Part shown: positions 17,671 through 27,792 of the stretch, piece by piece
How the letters are laid out: every line of letters starts with the position of its first letter
Numbering within the stretch: the stretch's first letter is position 1
NCBI RefSeq assembly: GCF_946886895.1
Contig: NZ_CAMPJO010000007.1
Span: 172,974-236,973, forward strand
Direction of reading: 5' to 3'
Length of the DNA stretch: 64,000 nt
Source: an uncultured Marinobacter sp.
Lineage (GTDB): Bacteria; Pseudomonadota; Gammaproteobacteria; Pseudomonadales; Oleiphilaceae
Made by a program: the position numbers and the translations under genes
Notes under the pieces: model-generated
The model's database searches: none
The model's input: only the letters and a program-made list of their open reading frames with translations
Told to the model about the DNA's origin: nothing

Positions 17671-17754
17671 ACCAAATGGCGAGGTCGTTCATTTGGTCTC
17701 TCTCATCAGGAGCTAACGCTCTTTTAATGCCCCGTCTTTTGGCGGGGCTTTTTT
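17671..17754 (+). ncRNA. Candidate Fur-regulated small RNA (RyhB/PrrF-like layout)
   Basis: About 84 nt between a strong promoter/Fur box and a rho-independent terminator. The 5' end folds as ACCAAATG (17671-17678) / CATTTGGT (17690-17697), a perfect 8-bp hairpin with an 11-base loop. An unpaired stretch CTCTCTCATCAGGAGC follows (about 17698-17713), then an AU-rich CUUUUAA and the terminator with a U-tail, a typical Hfq-binding arrangement. An ATG-started frame at 17676 runs through the terminator and antisense into the rhomboid gene, so coding is unlikely. Fur-repressed RNAs of this size usually silence mRNAs of iron-using proteins; targets here are unknown. The sequence shows the architecture; expression and function are inferred. 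Confidence 0.72.
17729..17754 (+). terminator. Rho-independent terminator of the candidate sRNA
   Basis: GCCCCGTC (17729-17736) pairs with GGCGGGGC (17741-17748), including one G-T wobble, around a TTTT loop, followed by six T (17749-17754). No T-run follows on the minus strand, so it is oriented for plus-strand transcription. It abuts the 3' end of the convergent rhomboid gene. Confidence 0.88.
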
Positions 17755-18613
17755 ATGACCGCCCCCGCCTGACCGGCAGGATTCCGGCCAGGGCCAGTCC
17801 GGCCACAAATCCACCCAAATGCGCCTCGTTCGCCATCCGCCCCAGACCAAAAATCTCGGGCAAGGGTGTAAACCCGAGCACCATCCAGGCAACCGCAAAG
17901 GTAATCAGCGCCGGCGGAAACTGGAACCGGGGAACCCGCCGCTGGCTGAGCCAACAGTAGCCCAGAATGCCATAAACCACACCGGACAGGCCGCCAAACA
18001 GCGGGCCAGACACCAGGTACTGCAGGCCATTGGACACCAGGCTAGTCACCAGGAACAAAGCAATCAGCCGCGGCCGACCGTCAAACCACTCAATCTGGCT
18101 GCCCAGGAACCAGAGCATGACCGAATTGAAAATCAGGTGGGACCAGCTGAAATGCAGGAAATCCGGCGTCAGCACCCGCCAGACCTGGCCACCGGCCAGG
18201 GTTGAAGCCAGCGCATCAAGGCGGCCCGACAGGGTGCTCCAGTCGTAACTCCTGGGGTCGATGACCATCAGTGCTGCTGACAGTTCGTTGTGCCCCATAT
18301 CGGTGGCCCAGGCCATCAGCACGGCCACCACAATAATACCCAGAACCAGTGGCGCATGCCCGGGCGATGGCTGCCAGCGACCGCCAACAAATACCGGCGA
18401 ACGATTCTGCTGATCCACTGCGCGCCTCAGTTCGGGCTCTGCCAGAAAACGCTCAAGGGCCGCCAGCACGGGCTGTGCGTGCTCGGGATCTTCCAGCCAC
18501 AGAACCTGATAACCGCCCTCCTCACTGATCCGGTGAACCACGCCCTGGCCGGTCAGCCAGCGACTGAAGGCGGCAAGATTCACCCCGGACTCCAACTGCT
18601 TTACTCGATGCAC
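17753..18613 (-). CDS. glpG: Rhomboid intramembrane serine protease (GlpG-like)
   Basis: The frame opens with TTG at 18637, but the GTG at 18613 (286 residues, MHRVKQLESGVNLAAF) has a GGAGG upstream and aligns better with the GlpG cytoplasmic domain. Residues 1-75 form that domain; six helices follow. HLIFNSVMLWFLG holds the conserved His and Asn, GLSGVVYG the nucleophile S210, and NEAHLGG the catalytic H265. The S-H spacing of 55 is close to E. coli GlpG (201/254). It cleaves transmembrane segments inside the inner membrane. The start is uncertain by eight residues. It is convergent with the candidate sRNA. Confidence 0.9.
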   Translation of the reverse strand: MHRVKQLESGVNLAAFSRWLTGQGVVHRISEEGGYQVLWLEDPEHAQPVLAALERFLAEPELRRAVDQQNRSPVFVGGRWQPSPGHAPLVLGIIVVAVLMAWATDMGHNELSAALMVIDPRSYDWSTLSGRLDALASTLAGGQVWRVLTPDFLHFSWSHLIFNSVMLWFLGSQIEWFDGRPRLIALFLVTSLVSNGLQYLVSGPLFGGLSGVVYGILGYCWLSQRRVPRFQFPPALITFAVAWMVLGFTPLPEIFGLGRMANEAHLGGFVAGLALAGILPVRRGRS

Positions 18614-18664
18614 GCGTTTTCTCGCCTCCCCCGGCAACCTGTCGCCACAACCAACGCCACGGAT

Positions 18665-19678
18665 TCAGCGCGCGACGCTGTCCTCACTGGTGGGATAATC
18701 CGGCTGTTCCGGGCGCTCCACATCTACCCAGACAAACTTATCCCGCGAAAGTGCCCGCTCGCCATCCATGCGATACGCCACCAGCTTGCCATACTTCACG
18801 GCGCTGTAATCAATGCAGGCAACATTGGACTTCAGCGGCGCCGGCGCGCCCTCCATCCAGTAGTGGCCGACAAACACCGGCGGCGCGTCCAGCGGGTAGC
18901 TGATCAGTTGCTGGCGTTCACGGGGTGTCAGCACCCGGCTCGCCACTTCCGGTGGCAACGGGTCGGGCTGGAACACCACGTCGGCATAAGTGACCGGATC
19001 ATCCGCCCAGAACTTGGTCCGGAAAAATTCCCGGACATACCCGTCCTTGCCGGTAATCGACATGCCTTCCGGCAGGCGCAGATCGGTGCCCCGCAGCAGG
19101 GTATCCATCACCTGGCCGGCGAAGGACTCGATGGCCGCGGACGCGTGCAAAAAGTCTTCGTCGATACAGGCGCCGCCCTGCACCCGTTTGAACTTGTCAA
19201 TCAGGTCGCCATCCCAGCACGCGTGTACCGCGCGGAAATCCTCGTCGTCGATAAACAGGGGAATGGTGTAAAACCATTCCAGGAATTCATTCCACTCATA
19301 GGGATACGGTTCAAACTGCTCCAGGGTTTCCCGGATCAGCCGGTCGTGGCGGGCGTTGTGCTCACGCAACCACTTTTTGCCGCTGCCCGGCCGGGCCCGG
19401 GTACAATAGCCGAGGGCATTATACTCGTGGTTGCCCATCACGATCCTGGCAGCCCCGTGCTCCACCATGTCGCGCACCATGTGCAGCGCCTCCCGGATAC
19501 GAGGGCCACGGTCAATAATGTCGCCAATAAAGATCGCCTGCCGCCGGGTGTGCTGGTAAACGCCATTAACCTTGCGATACCCCATCTGCTCCAGGAGCCG
19601 GGCAAGGGTATTCGCACAACCGTGGATGTCACCAATGATGTCGTAGCCGCGGCTCGCGGCACGTGTCTTTCCTGCCAT
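18665..19678 (-). CDS. PPP-family metallophosphoesterase
   Basis: A 337-residue calcineurin-like phosphoesterase. Metal-site motifs are in order: GDIHG (residues 16-20), GDIIDRGP, GNHE (MGNHEYNAL), a later histidine in AVHACWDG, and FVGHYW near residue 270. These match serine/threonine phosphatase and diadenosine-tetraphosphatase (ApaH/PrpE-like) enzymes; the substrate cannot be decided. I use the ATG at 19678; an in-frame TTG at 19684 would overlap the nadK stop. It follows nadK almost without a gap, implying one transcript. Confidence 0.88.
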   Translation of the reverse strand: MAGKTRAASRGYDIIGDIHGCANTLARLLEQMGYRKVNGVYQHTRRQAIFIGDIIDRGPRIREALHMVRDMVEHGAARIVMGNHEYNALGYCTRARPGSGKKWLREHNARHDRLIRETLEQFEPYPYEWNEFLEWFYTIPLFIDDEDFRAVHACWDGDLIDKFKRVQGGACIDEDFLHASAAIESFAGQVMDTLLRGTDLRLPEGMSITGKDGYVREFFRTKFWADDPVTYADVVFQPDPLPPEVASRVLTPRERQQLISYPLDAPPVFVGHYWMEGAPAPLKSNVACIDYSAVKYGKLVAYRMDGERALSRDKFVWVDVERPEQPDYPTSEDSVAR

Positions 19679-19680
19679 CT

Positions 19681-20565
19681 TCAACTCGCCGATATTTCGC
19701 TGGCCCAGCCAAGCTTGTCACGGCAGGTCGCGTAGAAATTATGGTCTGTGGGGTGTATAAGCCGGATTTTGAAGGGCTTTTTGGTAATACGGATGATGTC
19801 GCCCGGGGCGCAGGCAATGTTCATCTGGCCGTCGAAGCTGATCTGCGGATAGGTTTCGTTGGTCTCACCAATCACCAGTTTGATCTCGCTCTTGCCATCG
19901 ACCACAATCGGCCGGCTGCTGAGCGTGTGGGGAAACATCGGCACCAGAACAATGGCGTCGAGCTTCGGGTGCATAATGGGTCCGCCAGCGGACAGTGAGT
20001 AGGCGGTCGAGCCCGTGGGGGTCGAGACAATCAGGCCGTCAGACCGCTGGCTGTAGACAAAATGCCCATCAATGAACAGGTCAAAGCCGATCATGCGGGT
20101 CGACTTGCCCGGGTGCAACACCACATCATTCAGAGCGGTACCAAACCCCAAGGGCTGGCCATTGCGTTCGACATTGCCATCGAGCAGAAACCGGGTTTCC
20201 TCCATGTACTCGCCCTGCAACACTTTGCCCAGGCGTTCCTCAAGATCCGCCGGCGAGATATCGGTCAGGAAGCCCAGCCGGCCACGGTTGACCCCGAGCA
20301 GCGGAATTTTCGATTTGGCCAGTTCCCGGGCCGCGCCCAGCAAACTGCCATCGCCGCCCACCACAATCACCAGGTCGCAGATCTCCCCCAGCAGTTTCTT
20401 GCTGGCCACCTGCAGGCCGTGGCCTGGCAGCATGCTGGCGGTGTCCTCCTCAAGGATAACGTGGTAGTGATGCGCAACCAGGTATTGCTTCAATTGGCGC
20501 AGGGACTCGACCACTTTCACGCTGCCCATCCGGCCTATCACGCCAATGTTCCTGAATTGATCCAT
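19681..20565 (-). CDS. nadK: NAD kinase
   Basis: A 294-residue cytoplasmic enzyme that phosphorylates NAD to NADP (E. coli NadK 292). The signature GGDGS is at residues 70-74, NRGRLGFLTD starts at residue 93, and the glycine-rich GSTAYSLSAGGPIMHP is in the second domain. An upstream in-frame extension to 20727 exists, but the start at 20565 (MDQFRNIGVIGRMGS) has AGGA 6 bases upstream and matches the family. It follows the coiled-coil gene and precedes the phosphoesterase gene. Confidence 0.97.
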   Translation of the reverse strand: MDQFRNIGVIGRMGSVKVVESLRQLKQYLVAHHYHVILEEDTASMLPGHGLQVASKKLLGEICDLVIVVGGDGSLLGAARELAKSKIPLLGVNRGRLGFLTDISPADLEERLGKVLQGEYMEETRFLLDGNVERNGQPLGFGTALNDVVLHPGKSTRMIGFDLFIDGHFVYSQRSDGLIVSTPTGSTAYSLSAGGPIMHPKLDAIVLVPMFPHTLSSRPIVVDGKSEIKLVIGETNETYPQISFDGQMNIACAPGDIIRITKKPFKIRLIHPTDHNFYATCRDKLGWASEISAS

Positions 20566-20677
20566 GGTGCTTCCTGTGGTGTCGGGATGCGGCGGGGCCA
20601 GACATTTCCGTTGCCCCAGTAACAATCTTGGGGACAGTTTAACGAAAGTCACCCCGATACTGAAAAATTCCAGATGT

Positions 20678-21916
20678 TCAGGTGCGGTGTTTTTCGCAGT
20701 GGTCGTCAACACCCGGCTGGAACTCACCAGGCTGACTCACCCGCATCAGGGGTTCACCGCAGGGGTTGTCAGTGTCGGCGCCATGCTGGCATACCGGGTG
20801 CTCATAGTGCTCCAGCCACTGGCGATACGCCGGTTCATTCATACCGCAGCGTTCAGCCGCATAAGTCGTGGGGTTGCTGAAATAGGTTTCGATGTCGTCG
20901 TACGGCAAGGTGATATGACCGACCCCGGGGTGGTAGGCCACAAGAAACACCGACTGCCGGCGCAGATGATCGTGAATGGAATTCTCCGGCGGCTCCCGGT
21001 GTCGAAGGTCGTGGTTTTCCTGCTCCAGGGCCACGATTTTGTCATCCCGCATTTCCAGCTCACGCTGCTTTCGTTCGAGCTGCTCACGCAACAGCACCAG
21101 CTCGGCATCGGAATTGGCATCGTCCCGCTGCTTTTCCACGCCACCCGTGGCGACCTGCTCCTGCAAGGTGAGGTACTGTTCGTTGCGCTCTGAGAGTCGC
21201 TTCTTCAACTGCTCATTGCTCAGCCTCTGGCGCTCGTACTTCTGCTGAAGATCCGTCAGCTCACTGCGCACCCCCTGCATCTCCAGCCGGTGTTCGCGCT
21301 GGATGTCGGACAGCGAATCCCGGTGCACACTCTGTAGCGTCTTGATGCGCAACCGCTGCTCACGGATGAGCTGGGCGAGACGGGAACGGTCAGCGGCGCC
21401 GGCGGAGTCGTCCAGGGCCGGCGATTCCGCGTTCAACACCGGAATATTCTCTTCCTGAACGGGTTCAATCTTGCGGAATTTCAGACTGTTGGCATCGACC
21501 GCCTTGCGGATCGCCTGGAAATGGTTGTTGCCCGGCGTCATATCCGGATCCCAGAGCTCCTCCTTGAAGCGGGCATCCGGGCACTGGCTGCGACACACCA
21601 GGCGAATAGCGCCGCCGCCCATGTCCGGCCCCTTGGCGCCGCGCCGGGCCAGCTCCTCAATGGGCACATTCCAGTTCGAATCAGCCCGGCCCTCTTCATC
21701 AAACCAGATCCGGAAAAACACCAGGGCAAGAACCCGAAGATCGCCGCCAAGCTCTACCAGAACCGCACGGACATCGGTTTCAGCGAGATCTGACAGGCCC
21801 ACATAGCCGTCGAGGAAAGCGCCAAATTCGCTGGCGCGCATTTCCCGCGCCACCTGGCTGCCTTCCATGAAGAACACCGCCGAATAACCATCGGTTGCCT
21901 GGTCGGCAGATACCAT
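20678..21916 (-). CDS. Coiled-coil protein of unknown function
   Basis: A 412-residue cytoplasmic protein with no signal peptide or membrane segment. Residues 1-160 form a globular part with VCRSQCPDARFKEELWDPD and other conserved-looking segments. Residues about 185-320 are heptad-rich, highly charged coiled coil (SRLAQLIREQRLRIKTLQSV onward). The C-terminal 90 residues include GVGHITLPYDDIETYFSNP and three cysteines. GGAG lies 8 bases before the ATG. It lies 112 bases upstream of the nadK start. I do not recognise a characterised homologue; a structural or scaffold role is only a guess from the coiled coil. Confidence 0.75.
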   Translation of the reverse strand: MVSADQATDGYSAVFFMEGSQVAREMRASEFGAFLDGYVGLSDLAETDVRAVLVELGGDLRVLALVFFRIWFDEEGRADSNWNVPIEELARRGAKGPDMGGGAIRLVCRSQCPDARFKEELWDPDMTPGNNHFQAIRKAVDANSLKFRKIEPVQEENIPVLNAESPALDDSAGAADRSRLAQLIREQRLRIKTLQSVHRDSLSDIQREHRLEMQGVRSELTDLQQKYERQRLSNEQLKKRLSERNEQYLTLQEQVATGGVEKQRDDANSDAELVLLREQLERKQRELEMRDDKIVALEQENHDLRHREPPENSIHDHLRRQSVFLVAYHPGVGHITLPYDDIETYFSNPTTYAAERCGMNEPAYRQWLEHYEHPVCQHGADTDNPCGEPLMRVSQPGEFQPGVDDHCEKHRT

Positions 21917-22132
21917 TCACTGACTCCCCACAATGCAAAGATTCGACACCCACACGACAGAAACCGCGTTGCTGTTCCATTTGTTGGCGGATTCGGGCGA
22001 CGCCCGGCTCCCTTCATTGCCGGGCCAGGCATCACACTGACAATCCCAAAGCTAATAGTCTAGCCAGTCAATCTTCGGTGCACAGGGAAAAACTGCAACG
22101 ATTTGTGATCAGAGTCGTTATTCTGGTCCGCC

Positions 22133-24205
<2,073 letters not shown>

Positions 24206-24250
24206 TCACCTCATCGTTATCGGTGGCGAGCCTCGGTGGGCCCACTCGTC

Positions 24251-24287
24251 GTTGAGCATCAAAATACCGGGACGGGTTGCGCTCAAC
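24251..24287. promoter_or_regulatory. Inverted repeat in the fadH/araC divergent promoter region
   Basis: GTTGAGC (24251-24257) and GCTCAAC (24281-24287), 23 bases apart, lie in the 142-base intergenic region between fadH and the AraC-type gene. They may be regulator half-sites. No clear -10/-35 pair was found for either gene. Tentative. Confidence 0.3.
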
Positions 24288-24341
24288 AATATCCTTGAAT
24301 TACATTCTATTATCCTCAGATAACATGTCCGACAAGAGCCC

Positions 24342-25403
24342 ATGACAACACCGACACCACCGGAGCAACGCTCACGCAATGCACTTGGCAATATCAGCGT
24401 GCTGTACGTGTCAGCCCTGTTGCGGGCAGCCGCTGCCGAAGGGGCCGATGCCGACGCCCTCGCGGCGCGCTTTCAACTGGACAGATCGGCGCTGGCCTCC
24501 CCTGCCGCCCGCATCAGCATTCCCCGGTTCATGAGGCTTGGCCATGCCGCCATTACGGACACCGGCAACCGGGCACTGGGGCTCCGGATGGGAGCGCTTT
24601 CCCGCCCCGTGGATGCCGGCATCGCCGGGCTGGCCGGGGCAACCGCCGAAACGGCGGGAGATGCCATGGCCACGCTTATCCGCTACGCCCTGCTGACCAG
24701 TCAGAACAGCCGGGGTGCCCCCTCAGTCAATCCGGAACGACGCGAAGCCCGGTTCTACTCCATCCGCCCCTACAATGGTTTCAACTATTTTGTGGTGGAT
24801 TCGGTTCTGGCAGCCTGGACCCAGTTCCTGCGAACCGTGACCGGCCGCTACGAGGTGCTGGAAAACATCAGCATCGAGTACCCGTCCATTGGTCTGGACG
24901 ACCAGTTCGAAGCCTGGTTCCGGTGTCCGGTGCACTTCGGCGCCCGCTCAAACCACCTGACCATCAAGCAATCCGTCTGGGAACAGGCCAGCCAGGAAGC
25001 GCAGCCCGCCATGCACGAGAAACTGACCCAACTCTGTGAACGGGAATGGCAACAACTGCGGCGGGGGTGGACAACAGCGGACCGGGTGAAGCATTTGCTC
25101 ACGCCGCTGTTTCAGGGTGAAACTCCGAGCCTGGAAACCATAGCGACAAAGCTGGGCATGACACCCTGGACCCTGCAAAGACACCTGGCGGCCGAGGGCA
25201 GCGGGTTCCGGGAACTGGTCGACGACACACGCAGGCAACTGGCCCGGGATTATATCCGGGAGACCAGCGCTTCACTGGCGGAAATTGCCTGGTTACTGGG
25301 CTTTGCCAATCCAGCGGCATTTCACAAGGCGTACCGGCGCTGGTTCGGAGAAAGTCCTGGTGAACATCGGAAAATATTGAAAACGGGTAGCAAAAACGGG
25401 TAA
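24342..25403 (+). CDS. AraC-family transcriptional regulator (PF12625-type sensor domain)
   Basis: A 353-residue regulator. Residues 20-210 resemble the Arabinose_bd domain (PF12625) found in OruR/ArgR-like AraC proteins, with FQLDRSALASPAARISIPRF and VDAGIAGLAGATAETAGDAM. Residues 240-345 contain two helix-turn-helix units: SLETIATKLGMTPWTLQRHL and SLAEIAWLLGFANPAAFHKAYRRWFG. Many members of this type sense fatty acids or small metabolites. It is transcribed away from fadH, so fadH is the likely target (inference). Confidence 0.9.
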   Translation: MTTPTPPEQRSRNALGNISVLYVSALLRAAAAEGADADALAARFQLDRSALASPAARISIPRFMRLGHAAITDTGNRALGLRMGALSRPVDAGIAGLAGATAETAGDAMATLIRYALLTSQNSRGAPSVNPERREARFYSIRPYNGFNYFVVDSVLAAWTQFLRTVTGRYEVLENISIEYPSIGLDDQFEAWFRCPVHFGARSNHLTIKQSVWEQASQEAQPAMHEKLTQLCEREWQQLRRGWTTADRVKHLLTPLFQGETPSLETIATKLGMTPWTLQRHLAAEGSGFRELVDDTRRQLARDYIRETSASLAEIAWLLGFANPAAFHKAYRRWFGESPGEHRKILKTGSKNG

Positions 25404-25423
25404 TGCGGAGAGAGAAAAAGAAA

Positions 25424-25500
25424 TGGCGGAGCGGACGGGACTCGAACCCGCGACCCCCGGCGTGACAGGCCGGTATTCTAACCAGCTGAACTACCGCTCC
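25424..25500 (-). tRNA. tRNA-Asp (GTC)
   Basis: On the minus strand the RNA begins GGAGCGGTAGTTCAGCTGG and ends with CCGCTCC, discriminator G and encoded CCA: 77 nt. The anticodon loop reads CCTGTCACG, giving anticodon GTC. The T-arm GGGTTCGAGTCC is standard. A consensus promoter lies about 90 bases upstream, and a T-rich tract follows the CCA. Confidence 0.98.
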
Positions 25501-25587
25501 GCGTAGGTCATCATCTTTACCTGTACAGACGGTGCCTGATCAGGTGGCGCAGCCAAGGGTGTGACTGCTCGGTGACAACGAGGGCGC

Positions 25588-25615
25588 ATTATAAAGAGGC
25601 GCCCCGCCATGTCAA
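25588..25615 (-). promoter_or_regulatory. Consensus sigma-70 promoter of tRNA-Asp
   Basis: On the minus strand TTGACA (25615-25610), 16-base spacer and TATAAT (25593-25588), both perfect hexamers, followed by the GC-rich discriminator GCGCCC typical of stringently controlled stable-RNA promoters. Transcription should start near 25581. Confidence 0.88.
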
Positions 25616-25649
25616 CGCTTTTCCTGAAAAAATTCCGCAAAGCAGACGA

Positions 25650-26681
25650 TTACATGGCATCGACCATGGCGTCTTTGCCCTGGGCCGTTTTGCGATACTC
25701 AATGGGTGTCATGGCCGACCAGCGCTTGAATGCCCGGTAAAATGTACTGGGTTCGGAAAAACCGGTCAGATAGACAATTTCGTCAATGGATTCATCGGTG
25801 GTCGCCAGCAACTGCCGGGCCAGACGGTAGCGGAAATCCGCCAGCACCTGATTAAAGCTGGTTTCTGCCTCGGTCAGACGGGTGCGCAGGGTTCTCGGCT
25901 TGATACCCAGACGCTCGGCGACGGCATCCAGGGTCACCTCACCGCTGTCCAGCAGCTCGGCGACAATACGCTCAACCTGGCCCACGATGTCTTTTTTCTC
26001 CAGGCGCGCCACCTGCTCGCTGGCAAAGCGCTCGTGCAGATCCAGCAGTTCAGGCTCCGCATGGGGCGAAGCGTGGGACAGCATGCCAACCGGAAAGTAC
26101 AGGCGGTTCTCCTCGGCCCCGAAAACAACGTCGCAACCGAGTACCTCCCGCACATGATCCTGGCCGTCCGACCGCTCGTGCTCAAATTCGATCCGCGACG
26201 GCGCAAAGGTATCGTCGGTAATGGATCGGAAGAAGGTGATCAATCCCAACACAAAGCATTCATTGAAGTGCCGCAGACGTCTGACATCGTCAGAAGCGGC
26301 ATCCAGGACCATGCAGGCTTCCTCCCCTTCGATGAAAAAGTCGGTATTGGCGGCATCGCTGAGCAGGCGCTGGTAATTCTGGGCCCGGCGCAGTCCCTCG
26401 CCGAAGGTCGGGCTGCTTAGAAACAGGTATTCCAGAACCTGGCCCTTGTAGGCGGGCAACAACTGGCCGAGATGAAGCCCGACGTCGGGATCGCCGGCAA
26501 CGTCCTCAAGTGCCTGCCAGAAATACATCTGAGCACTATGGGGCGTGCGAAGCTGCTCGGTGTAGACATAGTTTTCGTCGATGCCCAACCGGCTGAACAC
26601 AGCCTTGGTATCAATGTTCTTCTTTTTCATCGCCTCATAGATCAGGCGTAACATCACTCCCGCGTCACGAAGTTCCTGCAT
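25650..26681 (-). CDS. AraC-family transcriptional regulator
   Basis: A 343-residue regulator using the ATG at 26681; the frame stays open to 26750, but the family-like start is MQELRDAGVMLRLIYEAMKK. Residues 1-200 are a PF12625-like sensor domain (DPDVGLHLGQLLPAYKGQVL). The C-terminal double helix-turn-helix includes TLDAVAERLGIKPRTLRTRL and SIDEIVYLTGFSEPSTFYRAFKRWS. The end is DAMVDAM. It is transcribed away from the MaoC hydratase gene across a 232-base region and probably controls it. The inducer is unknown. Confidence 0.9.
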   Translation of the reverse strand: MQELRDAGVMLRLIYEAMKKKNIDTKAVFSRLGIDENYVYTEQLRTPHSAQMYFWQALEDVAGDPDVGLHLGQLLPAYKGQVLEYLFLSSPTFGEGLRRAQNYQRLLSDAANTDFFIEGEEACMVLDAASDDVRRLRHFNECFVLGLITFFRSITDDTFAPSRIEFEHERSDGQDHVREVLGCDVVFGAEENRLYFPVGMLSHASPHAEPELLDLHERFASEQVARLEKKDIVGQVERIVAELLDSGEVTLDAVAERLGIKPRTLRTRLTEAETSFNQVLADFRYRLARQLLATTDESIDEIVYLTGFSEPSTFYRAFKRWSAMTPIEYRKTAQGKDAMVDAM

Positions 26682-26772
26682 AAGATCCCGCTTTTTATTT
26701 ATTGGACTACCTTTGACCCACCGGACGGTTGTCGGGGCACACCAAGTCAATGCCTCGCCTGGCCGGGTTTGC

Positions 26773-26788
26773 CAGACTATCAGACTAT
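26773..26788. repeat. Tandem 8-bp direct repeat in the AraC/MaoC divergent region
   Basis: CAGACTAT occurs twice in a row (26773-26780, 26781-26788) between the AraC-type gene and the MaoC gene. Directly repeated sites are common for AraC regulators, so this may be an operator, but two copies of eight bases is weak evidence. Confidence 0.35.
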
Positions 26789-26913
26789 CGTCTTAGATTA
26801 GAGCATATCAGGCCACAGCGACACCGTTGTACCAGATTGTAAGAAAAACCGGCACTTCGGTAAGCAACGTTCTACGCTCCATAAACGATGCAGACACCCA
26901 GGGAATGAGTTGC

Positions 26914-27792
26914 ATGTCAGATACCCAGATCTATCACAAACAGCCTCCCGCGCTGTTGCCACTGTATGGCAAAGCCCTGCTGCCCAAATCCGGGGCAAAT
27001 CGGGGGGAACCTTCTATACCAGGGCTCGCCGCCTGCATTCTGGGCGTCAGCACCGGTAACAGCTCGCTGGAACGTTACCGATCACTGTGCGGGTTTGCTC
27101 GCGGACACCGGCTGCCGGTGACCTGGCCGCACATTCTGGCCTTTCCCCTGCACCTGAAGTTACTCACCGACCCGGCCTTCCCGCTGCCACTGCTGGGGCT
27201 GGTACACCTGCGCAACCAGATTACCCAGCACCGGGCGATCGGCGCCGGCGAAATGCTGGACATCGCTGTGCGACTGGATAACCAGAGCAACACCGACCGG
27301 GGCATCGAATTCGATCTGATCACCGAAGCCCGCTCGGCCGGCGCGCTGATCTGGGAGGAGGCCAGCACCAACCTGTTCCGGCAACCGCAAGGCGCTGGCA
27401 AACCGCCAGGCAGCAAGGCCCCGCCACCCGAGCTGGCGCGCTACCCCAACACCCTGAACCTCACAGCTGCGGAATCCATCGGTCGCCAGTACGCCAGGGT
27501 GTCCGGAGACCGAAACCCGATCCACATGCATGCCCTGAGCGCCAAAGCCTTTGGTTTCCCAAAGGCGATTGCCCACGGCATGTGGACCAAGGCCCACGCC
27601 CTGGCGCTTCTGGAGCAACAGGCCGGCTGGCAAACCGATGCATTCAGGGTGAGTTGCCAGTTCAAGAAACCCCTGTTTCTGCCGGGCACCGCCCAGCTGA
27701 ACTGGCAGACAGGAAACGACGGGTGGGCGTACCAGGTGCTGAACGCCCAGGGCGATGCGCCTCACCTCAGCGGGCGCATCGAGTGGCTCTAA
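26914..27792 (+). CDS. MaoC-like acyl-CoA hydratase/dehydratase
   Basis: A 292-residue double-hotdog protein using the ATG at 26914, with AGGGA about 10 bases upstream; upstream in-frame ATGs at 26827 and 26905 lack a well-placed site. The C-terminal hotdog has the hydratase motif SGDRNPIHMH with D199 and H204, then FGFPKAIAHGMW. The N-terminal half (HILAFPLHLKLLTDPAFPLP) is a degenerate hotdog. It probably hydrates 2-enoyl-CoA for beta-oxidation or polyhydroxyalkanoate supply. It overlaps the convergent sensor-kinase gene by four bases. Confidence 0.85.
   Translation: MSDTQIYHKQPPALLPLYGKALLPKSGANRGEPSIPGLAACILGVSTGNSSLERYRSLCGFARGHRLPVTWPHILAFPLHLKLLTDPAFPLPLLGLVHLRNQITQHRAIGAGEMLDIAVRLDNQSNTDRGIEFDLITEARSAGALIWEEASTNLFRQPQGAGKPPGSKAPPPELARYPNTLNLTAAESIGRQYARVSGDRNPIHMHALSAKAFGFPKAIAHGMWTKAHALALLEQQAGWQTDAFRVSCQFKKPLFLPGTAQLNWQTGNDGWAYQVLNAQGDAPHLSGRIEWL

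Noticed and set aside
17676..17960. 94-codon ORF starting inside the candidate sRNA
   Set aside because: Runs through the terminator and into the rhomboid gene in antisense; no good ribosome site.
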